64,000 bases of DNA, taken from positions 1 through 64,000 of the forward strand of contig NZ_FNOE01000016.1 in the NCBI RefSeq assembly GCF_900106555.1, read 5' to 3'. Source of the stretch: Nitrosomonas oligotropha (GTDB lineage: Bacteria; Pseudomonadota; Gammaproteobacteria; Burkholderiales; Nitrosomonadaceae). The first letter of the stretch is position 1. The number at the start of each line of letters is the position of its first letter. This document shows positions 35,222-44,408 of the stretch, one piece after another. A program made the translations under genes and the position numbers. A model generated the notes under the pieces. That model ran no database searches, had not been told where the DNA came from, and was given only the letters and a program-made list of their open reading frames with translations.

Positions 35222-35438
35222 GCTGTTATTCTCCTTTATAGTGTCGATACACTCGCATTTCTATTGCACTGAATCAATATTGCCGATATCGCTTTCACTA
35301 TATAGCGATATCTCAAATTAAAGTCAAACGTGAATGACATTACCTAATTCTTTATCTTATTTAAACTTTTAGTTAATCGTGATTTACGGTATTCACCGCA
35401 ATGACTGCCGGATTGCAGGCTAAAGCAGTTTATGGCGC

Positions 35439-36332
35439 CTATTGCGTCGATTGCGCCATCTGAATCACCGGTTGCGCACCCGATTCCGATAACAACACGG
35501 TCATCATATTGGTGACCAGCACTGCCCGTTGATCGGGTGTCAGCGTAACGATTTTTTTATCTTCCAGATTCTTCAAAGCCACCTCGACCATACCGACTGC
35601 GCCATCAACCAGCTTCTGCCGGGCCTGCACCACCGCTTCCGCTTGTTGGCGCCGCAGCATGGCATTGGCGATTTCGGGCGCATAAGCCAAATGGGCGATT
35701 TTGGCTTCCTCGATCACAATCCCGGCCACTTCGACGTGTTGCTGTATAGAATCACGCAACAGCGCCGCAATGGCATCCAGATCGGTACGCAGGCTCTTGC
35801 GTTGCCCTCCTTCGGCAGCGTCATAAGCGTGGCTGCTGGCCACTTGCCGCACGGCGGACTCGCTTTGAATTTGCAAATAATTCAATGTGCTTTCAACATC
35901 GAACACAGCTCTGGCGGTATCCTGCACCCGCCAGGCAATCACGGCGGCAATTTCAATTGGACTGCCACGTTCGTCGTTGACCTTTAGAACCGGTGTATTC
36001 CAGTTATTGATCCGTAAGGACACGCGAGTCCGGTTATAAAACGGATTCACCCAGAAAAAACCGCTCGCATTAACCGTTCCGGCATAGCTGCCGAAAAAAA
36101 CCATGACGGCTGCTTGGTTGGGTTCGAGCGTGAATAACCCTTTGCAACAGAAAAGCGCTACTGTAAGTAATGCTGTACCAGCTATTAATTTGACAGGACC
36201 ACCCGGCGTGGCCACTAAAAAAACCGCGAACAATATCGCCGGTAGCAATACCATCAACATCAACCACCCGTTGGTACCGGAAATGATCTGTTCGTCTGTA
36301 CCGATTACGCTACTGCCCGATTTCTGGTTCAC
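35439..36332 (-). CDS. SPFH/band-7 membrane protein
   Basis: The GTG at 36332 has a strong AAAGGGG ribosome site, supporting it as start. The 297-residue protein has two N-terminal membrane helices (GWLMLMVLLPAILFAVFLVA and the LIAGTALLTVALFCCKGLF region). An SPFH domain follows (PNQAAVMVFFGSYAGTVNAS, PIEIAAVIAWRVQDTARAVF), then a coiled segment with MLRRQQAEAVVQARQKLVDG. Such proteins form membrane scaffolds and regulate proteases. The partner is unknown; no NfeD gene is adjacent. Confidence 0.88.
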   Translation of the reverse strand: MNQKSGSSVIGTDEQIISGTNGWLMLMVLLPAILFAVFLVATPGGPVKLIAGTALLTVALFCCKGLFTLEPNQAAVMVFFGSYAGTVNASGFFWVNPFYNRTRVSLRINNWNTPVLKVNDERGSPIEIAAVIAWRVQDTARAVFDVESTLNYLQIQSESAVRQVASSHAYDAAEGGQRKSLRTDLDAIAALLRDSIQQHVEVAGIVIEEAKIAHLAYAPEIANAMLRRQQAEAVVQARQKLVDGAVGMVEVALKNLEDKKIVTLTPDQRAVLVTNMMTVLLSESGAQPVIQMAQSTQ

Positions 36333-36701
36333 ATTTATCCCCTTTCAATGGTTCATTGCACACAATTAGTGTGTTTCTGTGCTATTCTCGACCCTATCCA
36401 TTCCAATCAAAATCATTTCCGGCTATTGATATCTGCTAACATAGCATTTTTTTGTAAAGAGTTATGCGATAAACATAACATCAAGCAATAAAAAATTTGT
36501 GCAATCCAATGAAATTAGAGGTAATGTACTAACCCTAGGAAATTGCACACTATTCACGTGTAGAAAAAACACTCTCTATTCGGTTTAACCACAGCATCTG
36601 GGCAAAGTAACTTTCAATACACTAAAATATTGCAGCTTATATCCGTTAACATCTGCTTGCATCAGCAACACATTAAAAATCAATAAAACGAGTATTTCCC
36701 T
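36333..36701. other. 369-bp divergent intergenic region
   Basis: The region lies between the divergent SPFH and OmpA-domain genes and is AT-rich. It contains an 8-bp inverted repeat, TGTGCAAT (36498-36505) and ATTGCACA (36542-36549), a possible regulator site. No gene was seen. Confidence 0.4.
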
Positions 36702-37400
36702 ATGCGTTCAATTATCATTGGATTGTCTGTGATATTTTTTTCCTTATCGGCTTTCATTACGTATAAGGCCATGAATTTCCAGAGTTACACAGCTGCTTAT
36801 TCTTATTTAAATAATCAATCGGATACGGTATTTACACCGCCGCCCATACCGGCGCCTCTAGTTGCAGCGCCCCCTGCGGCAGCGGATACTTCGATCCAAC
36901 CAGGTGGTGATTCGGAAGCCGATAAGGCTTTCGCTACAGAAATGCAAGAAGCCATCACGCAGCTTGAGAGTAAAGTGGCGACAGCAGAAAATAAAATAGA
37001 CGGTATTAAGACGATCAATCCGGATACTCAATCGCGCACCGTGACAGTATTCGGCGGTAAGACATTCCGTTCCGGCCAGGATGTGATTCAAGATGTTGCT
37101 TATTCCGCAATTGAAAATCTAGTACAGGAAATATCCGCATTTCCAAATAGCCGTATTCTCATCGAAGGTCATACCGACAATATACCGACTGGTAAATCCG
37201 GCAGCGACAATATGGATTTATCTTTGCGCCGCGCAAAGGCGATTGCCAATATATTGGTTTTACACGGCATACCGAAAGATCGGATATCGGTTACTGGTTA
37301 TGGTGATACACAACCGATAACTTCCAATAATACCGAAGAAGGTAGAGCCAAAAACCGCAGAGTTGAAGTAAAACTTTTGCCGCAAGAGGGAGCTAATTAA
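36702..37400 (+). CDS. OmpA/MotB-domain membrane-anchored protein
   Basis: A 232-residue protein. An N-terminal membrane anchor (IIGLSVIFFSLSAFITYKAM) is followed by a Pro/Ala linker (VFTPPPIPAPLVAAPPAAAD), a short coiled coil, and a C-terminal OmpA-like peptidoglycan-binding domain with ILIEGHTDNIPTG, LSLRRAKAIANIL and GYGDTQPITSNNTEEGRAKN. It would attach an inner-membrane protein to the cell wall. Its stop overlaps the next gene's start (TAATG), so it is coupled to the ExeA-like ATPase. Confidence 0.85.
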   Translation: MRSIIIGLSVIFFSLSAFITYKAMNFQSYTAAYSYLNNQSDTVFTPPPIPAPLVAAPPAAADTSIQPGGDSEADKAFATEMQEAITQLESKVATAENKIDGIKTINPDTQSRTVTVFGGKTFRSGQDVIQDVAYSAIENLVQEISAFPNSRILIEGHTDNIPTGKSGSDNMDLSLRRAKAIANILVLHGIPKDRISVTGYGDTQPITSNNTEEGRAKNRRVEVKLLPQEGAN

Positions 37401-38614
37401 TGCACATGTACTCGCAGCACTTTAACCTCAACCGACTTCCATTCGAGAATGTACCGGATCCATTATTTTTTTATGATCATGGGGATCATGCCCGGATTCG
37501 TAAGCAAATATCCGGTTCACTGCTCAGCGGACGTGGCTTGATTGTTGTCACCGGTCCGATCGGATCCGGAAAAACAACGTTGAGTCAGATGATAAAGTCT
37601 GATTTTCCTGAAAATATCAAACTCATCTGGATGGCTGAACCGCCCGCGAATAGCTCGGATCTTTACTTATTTCTGGCGCAAGAGCTTGGAGTGCAGCCGA
37701 CTTCGGCGGAAAAAACCTTCGTTATGCGGGATATCCGGAATGTATTGCTAAAAATCAATGCGGAAGGAAAAAAGTGCTTAGTCATTATGGATGAATCCCA
37801 TCTGATGACGGAAGATGTGATCAACGGTATTCGCTTACTCAACAATCTTGAAGAAGGATCCACCAAACTCATTCAGCTATTGCTTCTTGGTCAGGAAGAG
37901 CTGATGGAAAAAATCAACCGGCCTGAGATGGCGCCCTTTAAACAGCGGATCGCTGCGCTGGAAACACTGGGAAAGATGAATGTCGACCGGGTGTTACAGT
38001 ACATCAAACATCGTATTCATATAGCAGGAGGAACACCTGAGCTCATTTCAGATACCGGATGGGAAGCACTCACGATCGCGTTCGGTTCAGGAGGAACGCC
38101 ACGGACCATCAATTCACTCTGTGATCGATCGCTCAATGTTGCTTATGAGCGCAATAAAACCATTGTTGATGCTCAGGATGTGTATGAAGCTACCCAACGA
38201 ATGGGTATGATAACCGACGTATTTCATTACATTATTCTACTCAACAACCGGGAAAGAAAGAATCAGGAAACACACTCGCCTGCAACCGGAACTGTCGCGC
38301 AAGAATCAACGCCACCCGCAGTTGAGAAAGTTCAGATCGCTACGCATACTGTCAAAAAAACCGAACCGAAAGTAAATCCGGAAGTTAGCAATGAACCGCT
38401 GAATATTCCTGAAGAAAAAATCGAACTTTCTGAACCCTCGTATGACGATATTGCACAAGTGATCAAGGCTAAATACGATCAGAAAGGCTTGATGCTTTCC
38501 ATGGCAGTCCTCGCTCTATCAATTACTGCGTTTGTAGCCAGTATTTTTTTCTTTTGCCACCGCTCCGATTCTTCGGGAGTACTTGATTGCCTTCGTAACT
38601 TAATGGGTTTTTGA
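37400..38614 (+). CDS. ExeA/GspA-like AAA ATPase with C-terminal membrane anchor
   Basis: A 404-residue protein of the ExeA group (related to MshM and to the PEP-CTERM locus ATPase). It has an N-terminal FNLNRLPFENVPDPLFFYD, Walker A GPIGSGKTT near residue 55, Walker B CLVIMDESHL near 124, and sensor regions to about 270. A variable Pro/Glu linker and one membrane helix near 370-390 (LSMAVLALSITAFVASIFFF) follow. In ExeA the ATPase helps insert a secretin through peptidoglycan. Coupling to a peptidoglycan-binding OmpA protein fits such a role. A terminator follows at 38651. Confidence 0.85.
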   Translation: MHMYSQHFNLNRLPFENVPDPLFFYDHGDHARIRKQISGSLLSGRGLIVVTGPIGSGKTTLSQMIKSDFPENIKLIWMAEPPANSSDLYLFLAQELGVQPTSAEKTFVMRDIRNVLLKINAEGKKCLVIMDESHLMTEDVINGIRLLNNLEEGSTKLIQLLLLGQEELMEKINRPEMAPFKQRIAALETLGKMNVDRVLQYIKHRIHIAGGTPELISDTGWEALTIAFGSGGTPRTINSLCDRSLNVAYERNKTIVDAQDVYEATQRMGMITDVFHYIILLNNRERKNQETHSPATGTVAQESTPPAVEKVQIATHTVKKTEPKVNPEVSNEPLNIPEEKIELSEPSYDDIAQVIKAKYDQKGLMLSMAVLALSITAFVASIFFFCHRSDSSGVLDCLRNLMGF

Positions 38615-38650
38615 TCAATCCTGTATGCATATCAGTCAGGATTGAATAAA

Positions 38651-38682
38651 ACAAAGCCCGCTCGTGAAGCGGGCTTTGTTTA
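38651..38682 (+). terminator. Rho-independent terminator after the ATPase gene
   Basis: ACAAAGCCCGCT (38651-38662) and AGCGGGCTTTGT (38668-38679) form a perfect 12-bp stem with a 5-nt loop, 36 nt after the stop, followed by a short T-rich run. Confidence 0.88.
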
Positions 38683-38700
38683 TATCAGGCTCAATCGAAT

Positions 38701-39101
38701 TTAATCGTTCAGGTTATTTTTCTTCCGGCGCACGATAAAACTCAATAAGCATGGATCCCATGCAAACAGCATGGCATATATTTTTGGCTCCGGCACAGAA
38801 GATGCTGGAGAATCACTCCAATGCACATATCGTGTATACCTGCATAATCGAAAGAGTGCTCTTTTAATACGAATTTGCCATTCTATGCAGCATTCACGTT
38901 CACGGTAATATGCGCATCGTCATTTGGTCATTTATCATCAGAGTTGCGGGATGATGGGTTACTTTCTTCATCGGAAGATGGCTTATTGGAAACAGGTGCT
39001 TCTTTGTCGTTGCTTGGAGATCGATGATCAGAGTTGCCGGGTGCCGCTTTCCCGGCATTACCCGGAATACCGTAAGCCAAAGCGCTTAAACTAAATACCG
39101 G
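38701..39101 (-). pseudogene. Decayed PEP-CTERM secreted-protein gene
   Basis: On the minus strand a frame begins inside a signal peptide (VFSLSALAYGIPGNAGKAAP) with no start codon, because a stop lies directly upstream. It runs through a Ser/Asp/Pro-rich segment, then continues with two in-frame stops through NDDAHITVNVN and NGKFVLKEHSFDYAGIHD. After a frameshift it ends SSVPEPKIYAMLFA with a hydrophobic part and VRRKKNN. This is the remains of one exosortase substrate with a lost start, two stops and a frameshift. It lies opposite the terminator of the ATPase gene and next to lemA. Confidence 0.65.
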
Positions 39102-39203
39102 TTACACAGCATTATGTCATCAGCTTTGTTAAACTCAATAAAGATTGTAATTGCTAATTTCATCTCCATTTATAGGGTAATTTCAATTTTATGGGAGCAG
39201 GAT

Positions 39204-39812
39204 ATGCGCGCTTTTCTATCGCTCACGGTAATTCTCTATGCGCTTCTTTTAAGCGGCTGTGGTTACAATACGTTGCAAGCGACTGATGAACAAATTAAAG
39301 CTAGCTGGGCGGAAGTTTTGAATCAATATAAGCGCCGCGCTGACTTGGTTCCTAATTTGGTCAATACGGTTAAGGGATTTGCCGCACAAGAAAAAGATGT
39401 GTTATTAGGCGTTACGACTGCTCGCTCCAGAGTCGGCAGTATTCAAGCCACCCCGGAGTTGCTCAATAATCCTGAAGCTTTCGCCAAATTCCAGAACGCA
39501 CAAGGTGAATTATCGAGCTCACTCGCTCGATTACTGGTCGTCACTGAGAACTATCCTGAGTTAAAGTCGGATGCAAATTTCCGCGATTTACAGGCACAGC
39601 TGGAAGGTACTGAGAACCGCATTACCGTGGCACGCAATCGTTATATCAAGGCGGTACAGGAATACAATATCGTGGTGCGCTCTTTCCCCAGCAATCTCAC
39701 GGCAATGATGTTCGGTTTTCAAACTAAACCCAGCTTCACCGTGGAAAATGAGCAAGAAATATCAGCAGCGCCCAGAGTGGATTTCGCTGCGCCTGCACCG
39801 GCGGAGAAATAA
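39204..39812 (+). CDS. lemA: LemA-family lipoprotein
   Basis: The start at 39204 (MRAFLSLTVILYALLLSGCG) is chosen for its ribosome site and lipoprotein signal with lipobox LLLSGC; the frame is open to 39114. The 202-residue protein is helical and has the LemA pattern (WAEVLNQYKRRADLVPNLVN, NRYIKAVQEYNIVVRSFPSN). LemA proteins are membrane-attached helical proteins that almost always travel with TPM-domain proteins, as here. Their task is poorly known. Confidence 0.93.
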   Translation: MRAFLSLTVILYALLLSGCGYNTLQATDEQIKASWAEVLNQYKRRADLVPNLVNTVKGFAAQEKDVLLGVTTARSRVGSIQATPELLNNPEAFAKFQNAQGELSSSLARLLVVTENYPELKSDANFRDLQAQLEGTENRITVARNRYIKAVQEYNIVVRSFPSNLTAMMFGFQTKPSFTVENEQEISAAPRVDFAAPAPAEK

Positions 39813-39818
39813 GCCAAT

Positions 39819-40724
39819 ATGATACTCGCCAGAATGATCCGGTCGGGAATAGCAACATGGTTGCTCATAACCATGCTGCTGAGTGCCACGCTCGCTATGG
39901 CCGATGCAACCATTCCTCCGCTCAAATCACATGTCAACGATTTGACTGCAACCCTCTCCGCCAGTGAAGTCATGCATCTGGAGCAAAAATTACAGGCATT
40001 CGAGAAAACTAAAGGCAGTCAGATTGCAGTATTAATGATTCCGACTACACAGCCTGAGACCATCGAGCAATATTCCATACGCGTGGCGGAAGCGTGGCAA
40101 TTGGGGCGTAAAGGCATAGACGATGGCATTTTATTGCTCATCGCCAAGAACGATCGCGCCTTGCGTATCGAAGTTGGTTACGGATTGGAAGGCACGATAC
40201 CGGATGCGATAGCCAAACGCATTATCGCGGATATTATGACACCGCATTTCAAACTGGGTCATTTTGCCAACGGTATTGATGCCGGAATCGAGGCCATCAT
40301 TCACCTGATCCAAGGCGAACCGTTGCCGCTTCCTAAAAACTCCCGGAACACTAATAGCGCTGCGGGTGAACATTCTCCAATCGAAAATTTTGTTTCCCTC
40401 CTGATCGGAGCGATGGTGCTGGGAAGAATTCTACAAGTTATGCTTGGCCGCCTTGCCGGCGCAATGGTTACCGGTATTGGCGTGGGAATCATCGGATGGT
40501 TGTCTTTTGCGTCGTTGACAGTTGCCATTCTGATTGCGATCGCGGCATTTTTCATCAATCTCTTTTTGAATAGCGGCGGAGGAGTTTATCGTACCGGACG
40601 TAGTGGTTGGTCAGATCGCAGTTACCGGCACGACGGCTTTGATCGTGGCGGATTCGGTGGTGGCGGTGGCTTTGGTGGCGGGGGCGGCGGTTTTGGCGGC
40701 GGTGGCGCATCGGGGAGGTGGTAA
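39819..40724 (+). CDS. TPM-domain protein with signal peptide and Gly-rich tail
   Basis: 301 residues: signal peptide (WLLITMLLSATLAMA), TPM phosphatase-like domain (LKSHVNDLTATLSASEVMHL, GSQIAVLMIPTT, IDDGILLLIAKNDRALRIEV, GYGLEGTIPDA), one or two membrane helices near 190-250, and a Gly-rich C-terminus (residues 285-300). This is the YgcG type. It starts 6 nt after lemA and ends directly before the next TPM gene, so the three form an operon. Confidence 0.9.
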   Translation: MILARMIRSGIATWLLITMLLSATLAMADATIPPLKSHVNDLTATLSASEVMHLEQKLQAFEKTKGSQIAVLMIPTTQPETIEQYSIRVAEAWQLGRKGIDDGILLLIAKNDRALRIEVGYGLEGTIPDAIAKRIIADIMTPHFKLGHFANGIDAGIEAIIHLIQGEPLPLPKNSRNTNSAAGEHSPIENFVSLLIGAMVLGRILQVMLGRLAGAMVTGIGVGIIGWLSFASLTVAILIAIAAFFINLFLNSGGGVYRTGRSGWSDRSYRHDGFDRGGFGGGGGFGGGGGGFGGGGASGRW

Positions 40725-41225
40725 ATGAATTTTGCTCGTATCCTGCGCCACCTATTAACCGGACAATTGACACAACGCCGCACATTCCCGGCCGTATCGC
40801 TTGCAGTGATCGAACAAGCGATTGTGCAATCGGAAATGACACATGGCGGTGAGATTTGTTTTGCCGTGGAAACGGCGCTGAATACACTGCCGCTACTCAA
40901 AAACCAGAGCGCCCGTGAACGCGCGATTGAGGTGTTCTCACAAATGCGGGTTTGGGATACCGAACACAATAACGGTGTGCTGATTTACTTGTTATTGGCC
41001 GATCGCACTGTGGAAATCATCGCCGATCGGGGTATTCATGCCAAAGTCCCGGATCAGGAATGGCAGGATATTTGCCGGATGATGGAATCGTCATTCCGGC
41101 AACGGCAATTCGAGGCTGGCGTCATCGCTGGTATTCATGCCGTCGGCATGCAGTTGCAGAAATATTTCCCATTTGATCCGGAGAAAGATACCAATGAACT
41201 CCCCAATAGGCCCGCAGTACTTTAA
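40725..41225 (+). CDS. Second TPM-domain protein, without signal peptide
   Basis: A 166-residue protein with no signal peptide or tail, the shorter TPM partner of the LemA operon. It has VSLAVIEQAIVQSEMTHGGE, VWDTEHNNGVLIYLLLADRT and VEIIADRGIHAKVPDQEWQD. The ATG follows the stop of the first TPM gene with no gap. It may act on the cytoplasmic side as counterpart to the exported one. Confidence 0.9.
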   Translation: MNFARILRHLLTGQLTQRRTFPAVSLAVIEQAIVQSEMTHGGEICFAVETALNTLPLLKNQSARERAIEVFSQMRVWDTEHNNGVLIYLLLADRTVEIIADRGIHAKVPDQEWQDICRMMESSFRQRQFEAGVIAGIHAVGMQLQKYFPFDPEKDTNELPNRPAVL

Positions 41226-41233
41226 AGCGGCGT

Positions 41234-41255
41234 GCGGCTGAGAGCCGTCAGCCGC
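41234..41255. terminator. GC-rich hairpin between convergent genes
   Basis: GCGGCTGA (41234-41241) and TCAGCCGC (41248-41255) form a perfect 8-bp stem with a 6-nt loop between the TPM gene and the convergent rsmA. No T-run is present. Confidence 0.5.
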
Positions 41256-41283
41256 CGAATCAGCAAGCATGCAATGCTCATCG

Positions 41284-42048
41284 TCAAGAGAGGAAATTCG
41301 CGATCGCGGCAAATTCCTCTACGGATAAATTCTCGGCACGTAACCCCGAATCGATTCCCAAGGCGCTGAAATCACTGGCCGTTAAATGTTGTTGCAGTGT
41401 GTTGCGAAGCGTTTTGCGGCGTTGTGAAAATGCCGCAGTGACAATTTGTGAAAATAACGCTTCGTTCTTAACGATGCGCGCGGACGAATCGCGTGGAGTC
41501 ATGCGAACGATGGCCGATTCAACTTTGGGTATGGGGCGGAATGATTCCGCCGGGACACTGAAAACATATTCCATATCGAAACGGTACTGCAACATGACGG
41601 AGAGCCGCCCGTAATCGGCGGTGGCGGGTGAACCGACCATGCGATCGACAACTTCCTTTTGCAGCATAAAATGCATATCCAGGATATGTTCCGCAAATTG
41701 GCTCAGATGAAACAGTAACGGTGTTGAAATGTTATAAGGTAAATTACCGACAATGCGCAGTTTGCTGCCCAACGCGGAAAAATCAAATTTCAGCGCATCG
41801 GCGGCATGAATGGTCAATTCTTCCTGAGCAAACACCTGATTCAATTGACTCACAATATCCCGGTCAATTTCGATTACGTGCAAATGATCCAGAGCCTGCA
41901 ATAAAGGACGTGTCAGTGCACCCAACCCTGGGCCGATTTCAATAATCCGGTCACTTTTCTGCGGATAAATTTCGGCGACGATTTGCGCAATAATATGCTG
42001 ATCGACCAGGAAATTCTGGCCAAAACGTTTACGCGGGTTATGACGCAT
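41284..42048 (-). CDS. rsmA: 16S rRNA dimethyladenosine transferase
   Basis: A 254-residue KsgA protein that dimethylates two adjacent adenosines near the 3' end of 16S rRNA. It has RKRFGQNFLVDQHIIAQIV at the start, the SAM-binding IIEIGPGLGALTRPLL near residue 36 and the catalytic NLPYNISTPLLF near 103. It overlaps the upstream pdxA by 11 nt and ends the lptD-surA-pdxA-rsmA operon. Confidence 0.98.
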   Translation of the reverse strand: MRHNPRKRFGQNFLVDQHIIAQIVAEIYPQKSDRIIEIGPGLGALTRPLLQALDHLHVIEIDRDIVSQLNQVFAQEELTIHAADALKFDFSALGSKLRIVGNLPYNISTPLLFHLSQFAEHILDMHFMLQKEVVDRMVGSPATADYGRLSVMLQYRFDMEYVFSVPAESFRPIPKVESAIVRMTPRDSSARIVKNEALFSQIVTAAFSQRRKTLRNTLQQHLTASDFSALGIDSGLRAENLSVEEFAAIANFLS

Positions 42049-43048
42049 GATGGAGAAATTGAGCTTGATTCTTTGCTAACTGCACAGCCATTTCAATCGC
42101 TGTCAGCAGGCTGCCCGGATTCGCCCGTCCTGTTCCAGCTAATTCCAAAGCAGTGCCATGATCAACCGATGTACGAATGATGGGTAATCCCAGAGTAATA
42201 TTCACACCACCGCCAAAACTGGCATGTTTCAGAACCGGTAAACCCTGATCGTGGTACATGGTAAATATACAATCGAATTGCTTCAGTTGCGCCGGATTGA
42301 ACAAGGTATCCGCCGGTACCGGACCGGTCAGCTGCATGCCTTCGGCACGTAATTTATTCAGCACCGGAATGATGACATCGATTTCTTCCCGGCCTAAATG
42401 CCCTGATTCACCGGCATGCGGGTTCAGTCCGGCAACGGCAATACGCGGATTTTCCAACATAAAGCGCGTGATTAGATCGCGTTGAATGATGCGTAATTTG
42501 CTTTCGATTCTATCCGCCGTGATGGCCGCGGCTACATCTTTCAGCGGCAAATGCGTGGTTGCTAGGGTTACACGCATATTCCCGCCCGCCAGCATCATAA
42601 CAACGGGGCTATGCAGTAATTCGGATAAATATTCGGTATGCCCGGTAAATGGAATACCGGCATCGTTGATCACGCCTTTATGCACGGGTGCAGTCACCAT
42701 GCCGTCAAACTGACCAGATTGGCAAGCGGCAACCGCATGGCGAAGCGTTTCTAGCACGTACTGCGCATTCGCCGGATTCAATGTGCCCGGAATTGCTGCT
42801 TGCGCCAATGGCACATGCATCAGCTGCAAGCTACCGGCTTCATACGGCGCTGACGGCGTTGCGGCGGCATCGATAAATCTCAGTGGAAGCTGCAACTGCT
42901 GTGCTCGAGCCATGAGCAACTCGCCATCCGCAATGACAACTAAGCGGCACGATAACGGTTGTTGCGCGATTTGCACGCATAAATCGGGACCGATTCCTGC
43001 CGGTTCGCCGGGTGTCAGTACGAGTGAGGGAATGAATTTAGTGCTCAT
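42038..43048 (-). CDS. pdxA: 4-hydroxythreonine-4-phosphate dehydrogenase
   Basis: From the ATG at 43048 (MSTKFIPSLVLTPGEPAGIG) the protein has 336 residues, the usual length. The frame is open 9 codons upstream, within surA. It has the family LTPGEPAGIGPDL, TGHTEYLSEL and AGLNPHAGESGHLGREEIDV motifs; the histidines in TGHTEYL and YHDQGLPVLKH bind the metal. It catalyses a step of pyridoxal phosphate synthesis. It overlaps the surA stop. Confidence 0.97.
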   Translation of the reverse strand: MSTKFIPSLVLTPGEPAGIGPDLCVQIAQQPLSCRLVVIADGELLMARAQQLQLPLRFIDAAATPSAPYEAGSLQLMHVPLAQAAIPGTLNPANAQYVLETLRHAVAACQSGQFDGMVTAPVHKGVINDAGIPFTGHTEYLSELLHSPVVMMLAGGNMRVTLATTHLPLKDVAAAITADRIESKLRIIQRDLITRFMLENPRIAVAGLNPHAGESGHLGREEIDVIIPVLNKLRAEGMQLTGPVPADTLFNPAQLKQFDCIFTMYHDQGLPVLKHASFGGGVNITLGLPIIRTSVDHGTALELAGTGRANPGSLLTAIEMAVQLAKNQAQFLHHAS

Positions 43049-44366
43049 GGTCGTCGTCCAAACGGTATTCCACATAGGCTTGATCGCGTAGCTGCCGCAG
43101 CCATTCTTGCACTACGACATCGGCTTTACGTGAGCGTATCGCTTGTCTTGCGGTCTGACGGCGCCGGTCCAGGCTGATATCTTGCGAGCGGCGTTCCAGT
43201 ACTTGGATTAAATGCCAGCCAAATTGCGACCGGACCGGATCGCTCACCTGCCCCGGCAGCAGCGCATTCATCGCTCGTTCAAAATCTGGCACGGTATCAC
43301 CTGGCGAGAGCCAGCCGAGGTCACCACCGGAAGAAGCGCTGGTATCTTCGGAATAAAGTTTCGCGACTTCTTCGAAGTTTTCTCCCTTATCCAGCCGCTC
43401 CTTAATCTGAAGAATCTTTTGCTTGCCATCGCTTTCCGAAGTCAGTTCATTAATTTTAATCAATACATGGCGCGCATGTGTTTGATCAATGATGACAGTC
43501 GGTGTTTCTTGTGCGCGCCTGCCAAGCAGCTTGAAAATGTGGAAACCGCTGGGGCTTTGCACCACTGGCGTCACATCACCGGGTTGCAGCGGTTCCAGCA
43601 GCTCGGCGAAGGTTGGGCCCATTTGCGTGACTGGACGCCATTCGATAATGCCACCGGTCTTGGCGTCGGCGGCATCGGAAAATTCCGCCGCGACCTGGGA
43701 AAAATCCACGCCCTGCTGAAGCTTATCGGACGCCAATTTTGCCCGCTCCGCTCTTTGCTGAACTTGACTCGGCGCGGTATTTTCCGGTACCAGGATCAAA
43801 ATATGCGCAAGCCGGTATTCGTCTTGGCCTTCGGAAGTGGATTTTTGCGTCTGGAGGTAATTATCCACCTCCCCTTCGGTGACATTTACTTGATGTTTCA
43901 CTTCCCGTTCCTTAAGCCGCGCCATGATCATTTCTTCGCGGATTTCATCGCGGAATTTGTTGTAACTGATGCCGTCTTTTTCCAGTACTGCATGAAATTC
44001 CGGCAAGGATAATTTATTGTCCGCCGCAATCCGTTGTATGGTCTCGTCCAATTCGCTTTCACCGACCGCCAGGCCGACTTCCTTGGCATGCTGTAATTGG
44101 ATGTGTTTCATGACGACCGATTCCAGCACCTGATTTTCCAGGCTGCGCTGATCCGGTAATTGCACGCCTTGTTGCTGCAAACGGCCAACCGCTGTCTTCA
44201 CCGCATCGTCAAGCTCCTGGCGCGTGATCACATCTTCGTTCACCACAGCTACGATATGATCGATGGGTTTGGTAGCCGGAACGAACATCGACTCCTGCGC
44301 GGCAATGGGAGCCGATAGCAATACGATAAGCAGCAAGGGAATGCAAAAATAATTGCTTTTATGCAT
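43038..44366 (-). CDS. surA: Periplasmic chaperone and peptidyl-prolyl isomerase SurA
   Basis: From the ATG at 44366 (MHKSNYFCIPLLLIVLLSAP) the protein has a signal peptide and 442 residues. The N-terminal SurA domain begins IDHIVAVVNEDVITRQELDD. Two parvulin domains follow (DEYRLAHILILVPENTAPSQ and QTHARHVLIKINELTSESDG, each with the G-I/L-x-W and F-x-x-A segments). It escorts outer-membrane proteins to BAM. It lies just after lptD, one of its clients. Confidence 0.95.
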   Translation of the reverse strand: MHKSNYFCIPLLLIVLLSAPIAAQESMFVPATKPIDHIVAVVNEDVITRQELDDAVKTAVGRLQQQGVQLPDQRSLENQVLESVVMKHIQLQHAKEVGLAVGESELDETIQRIAADNKLSLPEFHAVLEKDGISYNKFRDEIREEMIMARLKEREVKHQVNVTEGEVDNYLQTQKSTSEGQDEYRLAHILILVPENTAPSQVQQRAERAKLASDKLQQGVDFSQVAAEFSDAADAKTGGIIEWRPVTQMGPTFAELLEPLQPGDVTPVVQSPSGFHIFKLLGRRAQETPTVIIDQTHARHVLIKINELTSESDGKQKILQIKERLDKGENFEEVAKLYSEDTSASSGGDLGWLSPGDTVPDFERAMNALLPGQVSDPVRSQFGWHLIQVLERRSQDISLDRRRQTARQAIRSRKADVVVQEWLRQLRDQAYVEYRLDDDHEH

Positions 44367-44408
44367 AAAATGACAATACTGGATAGATGCGATAGGAAAA
44401 ATCAACGC

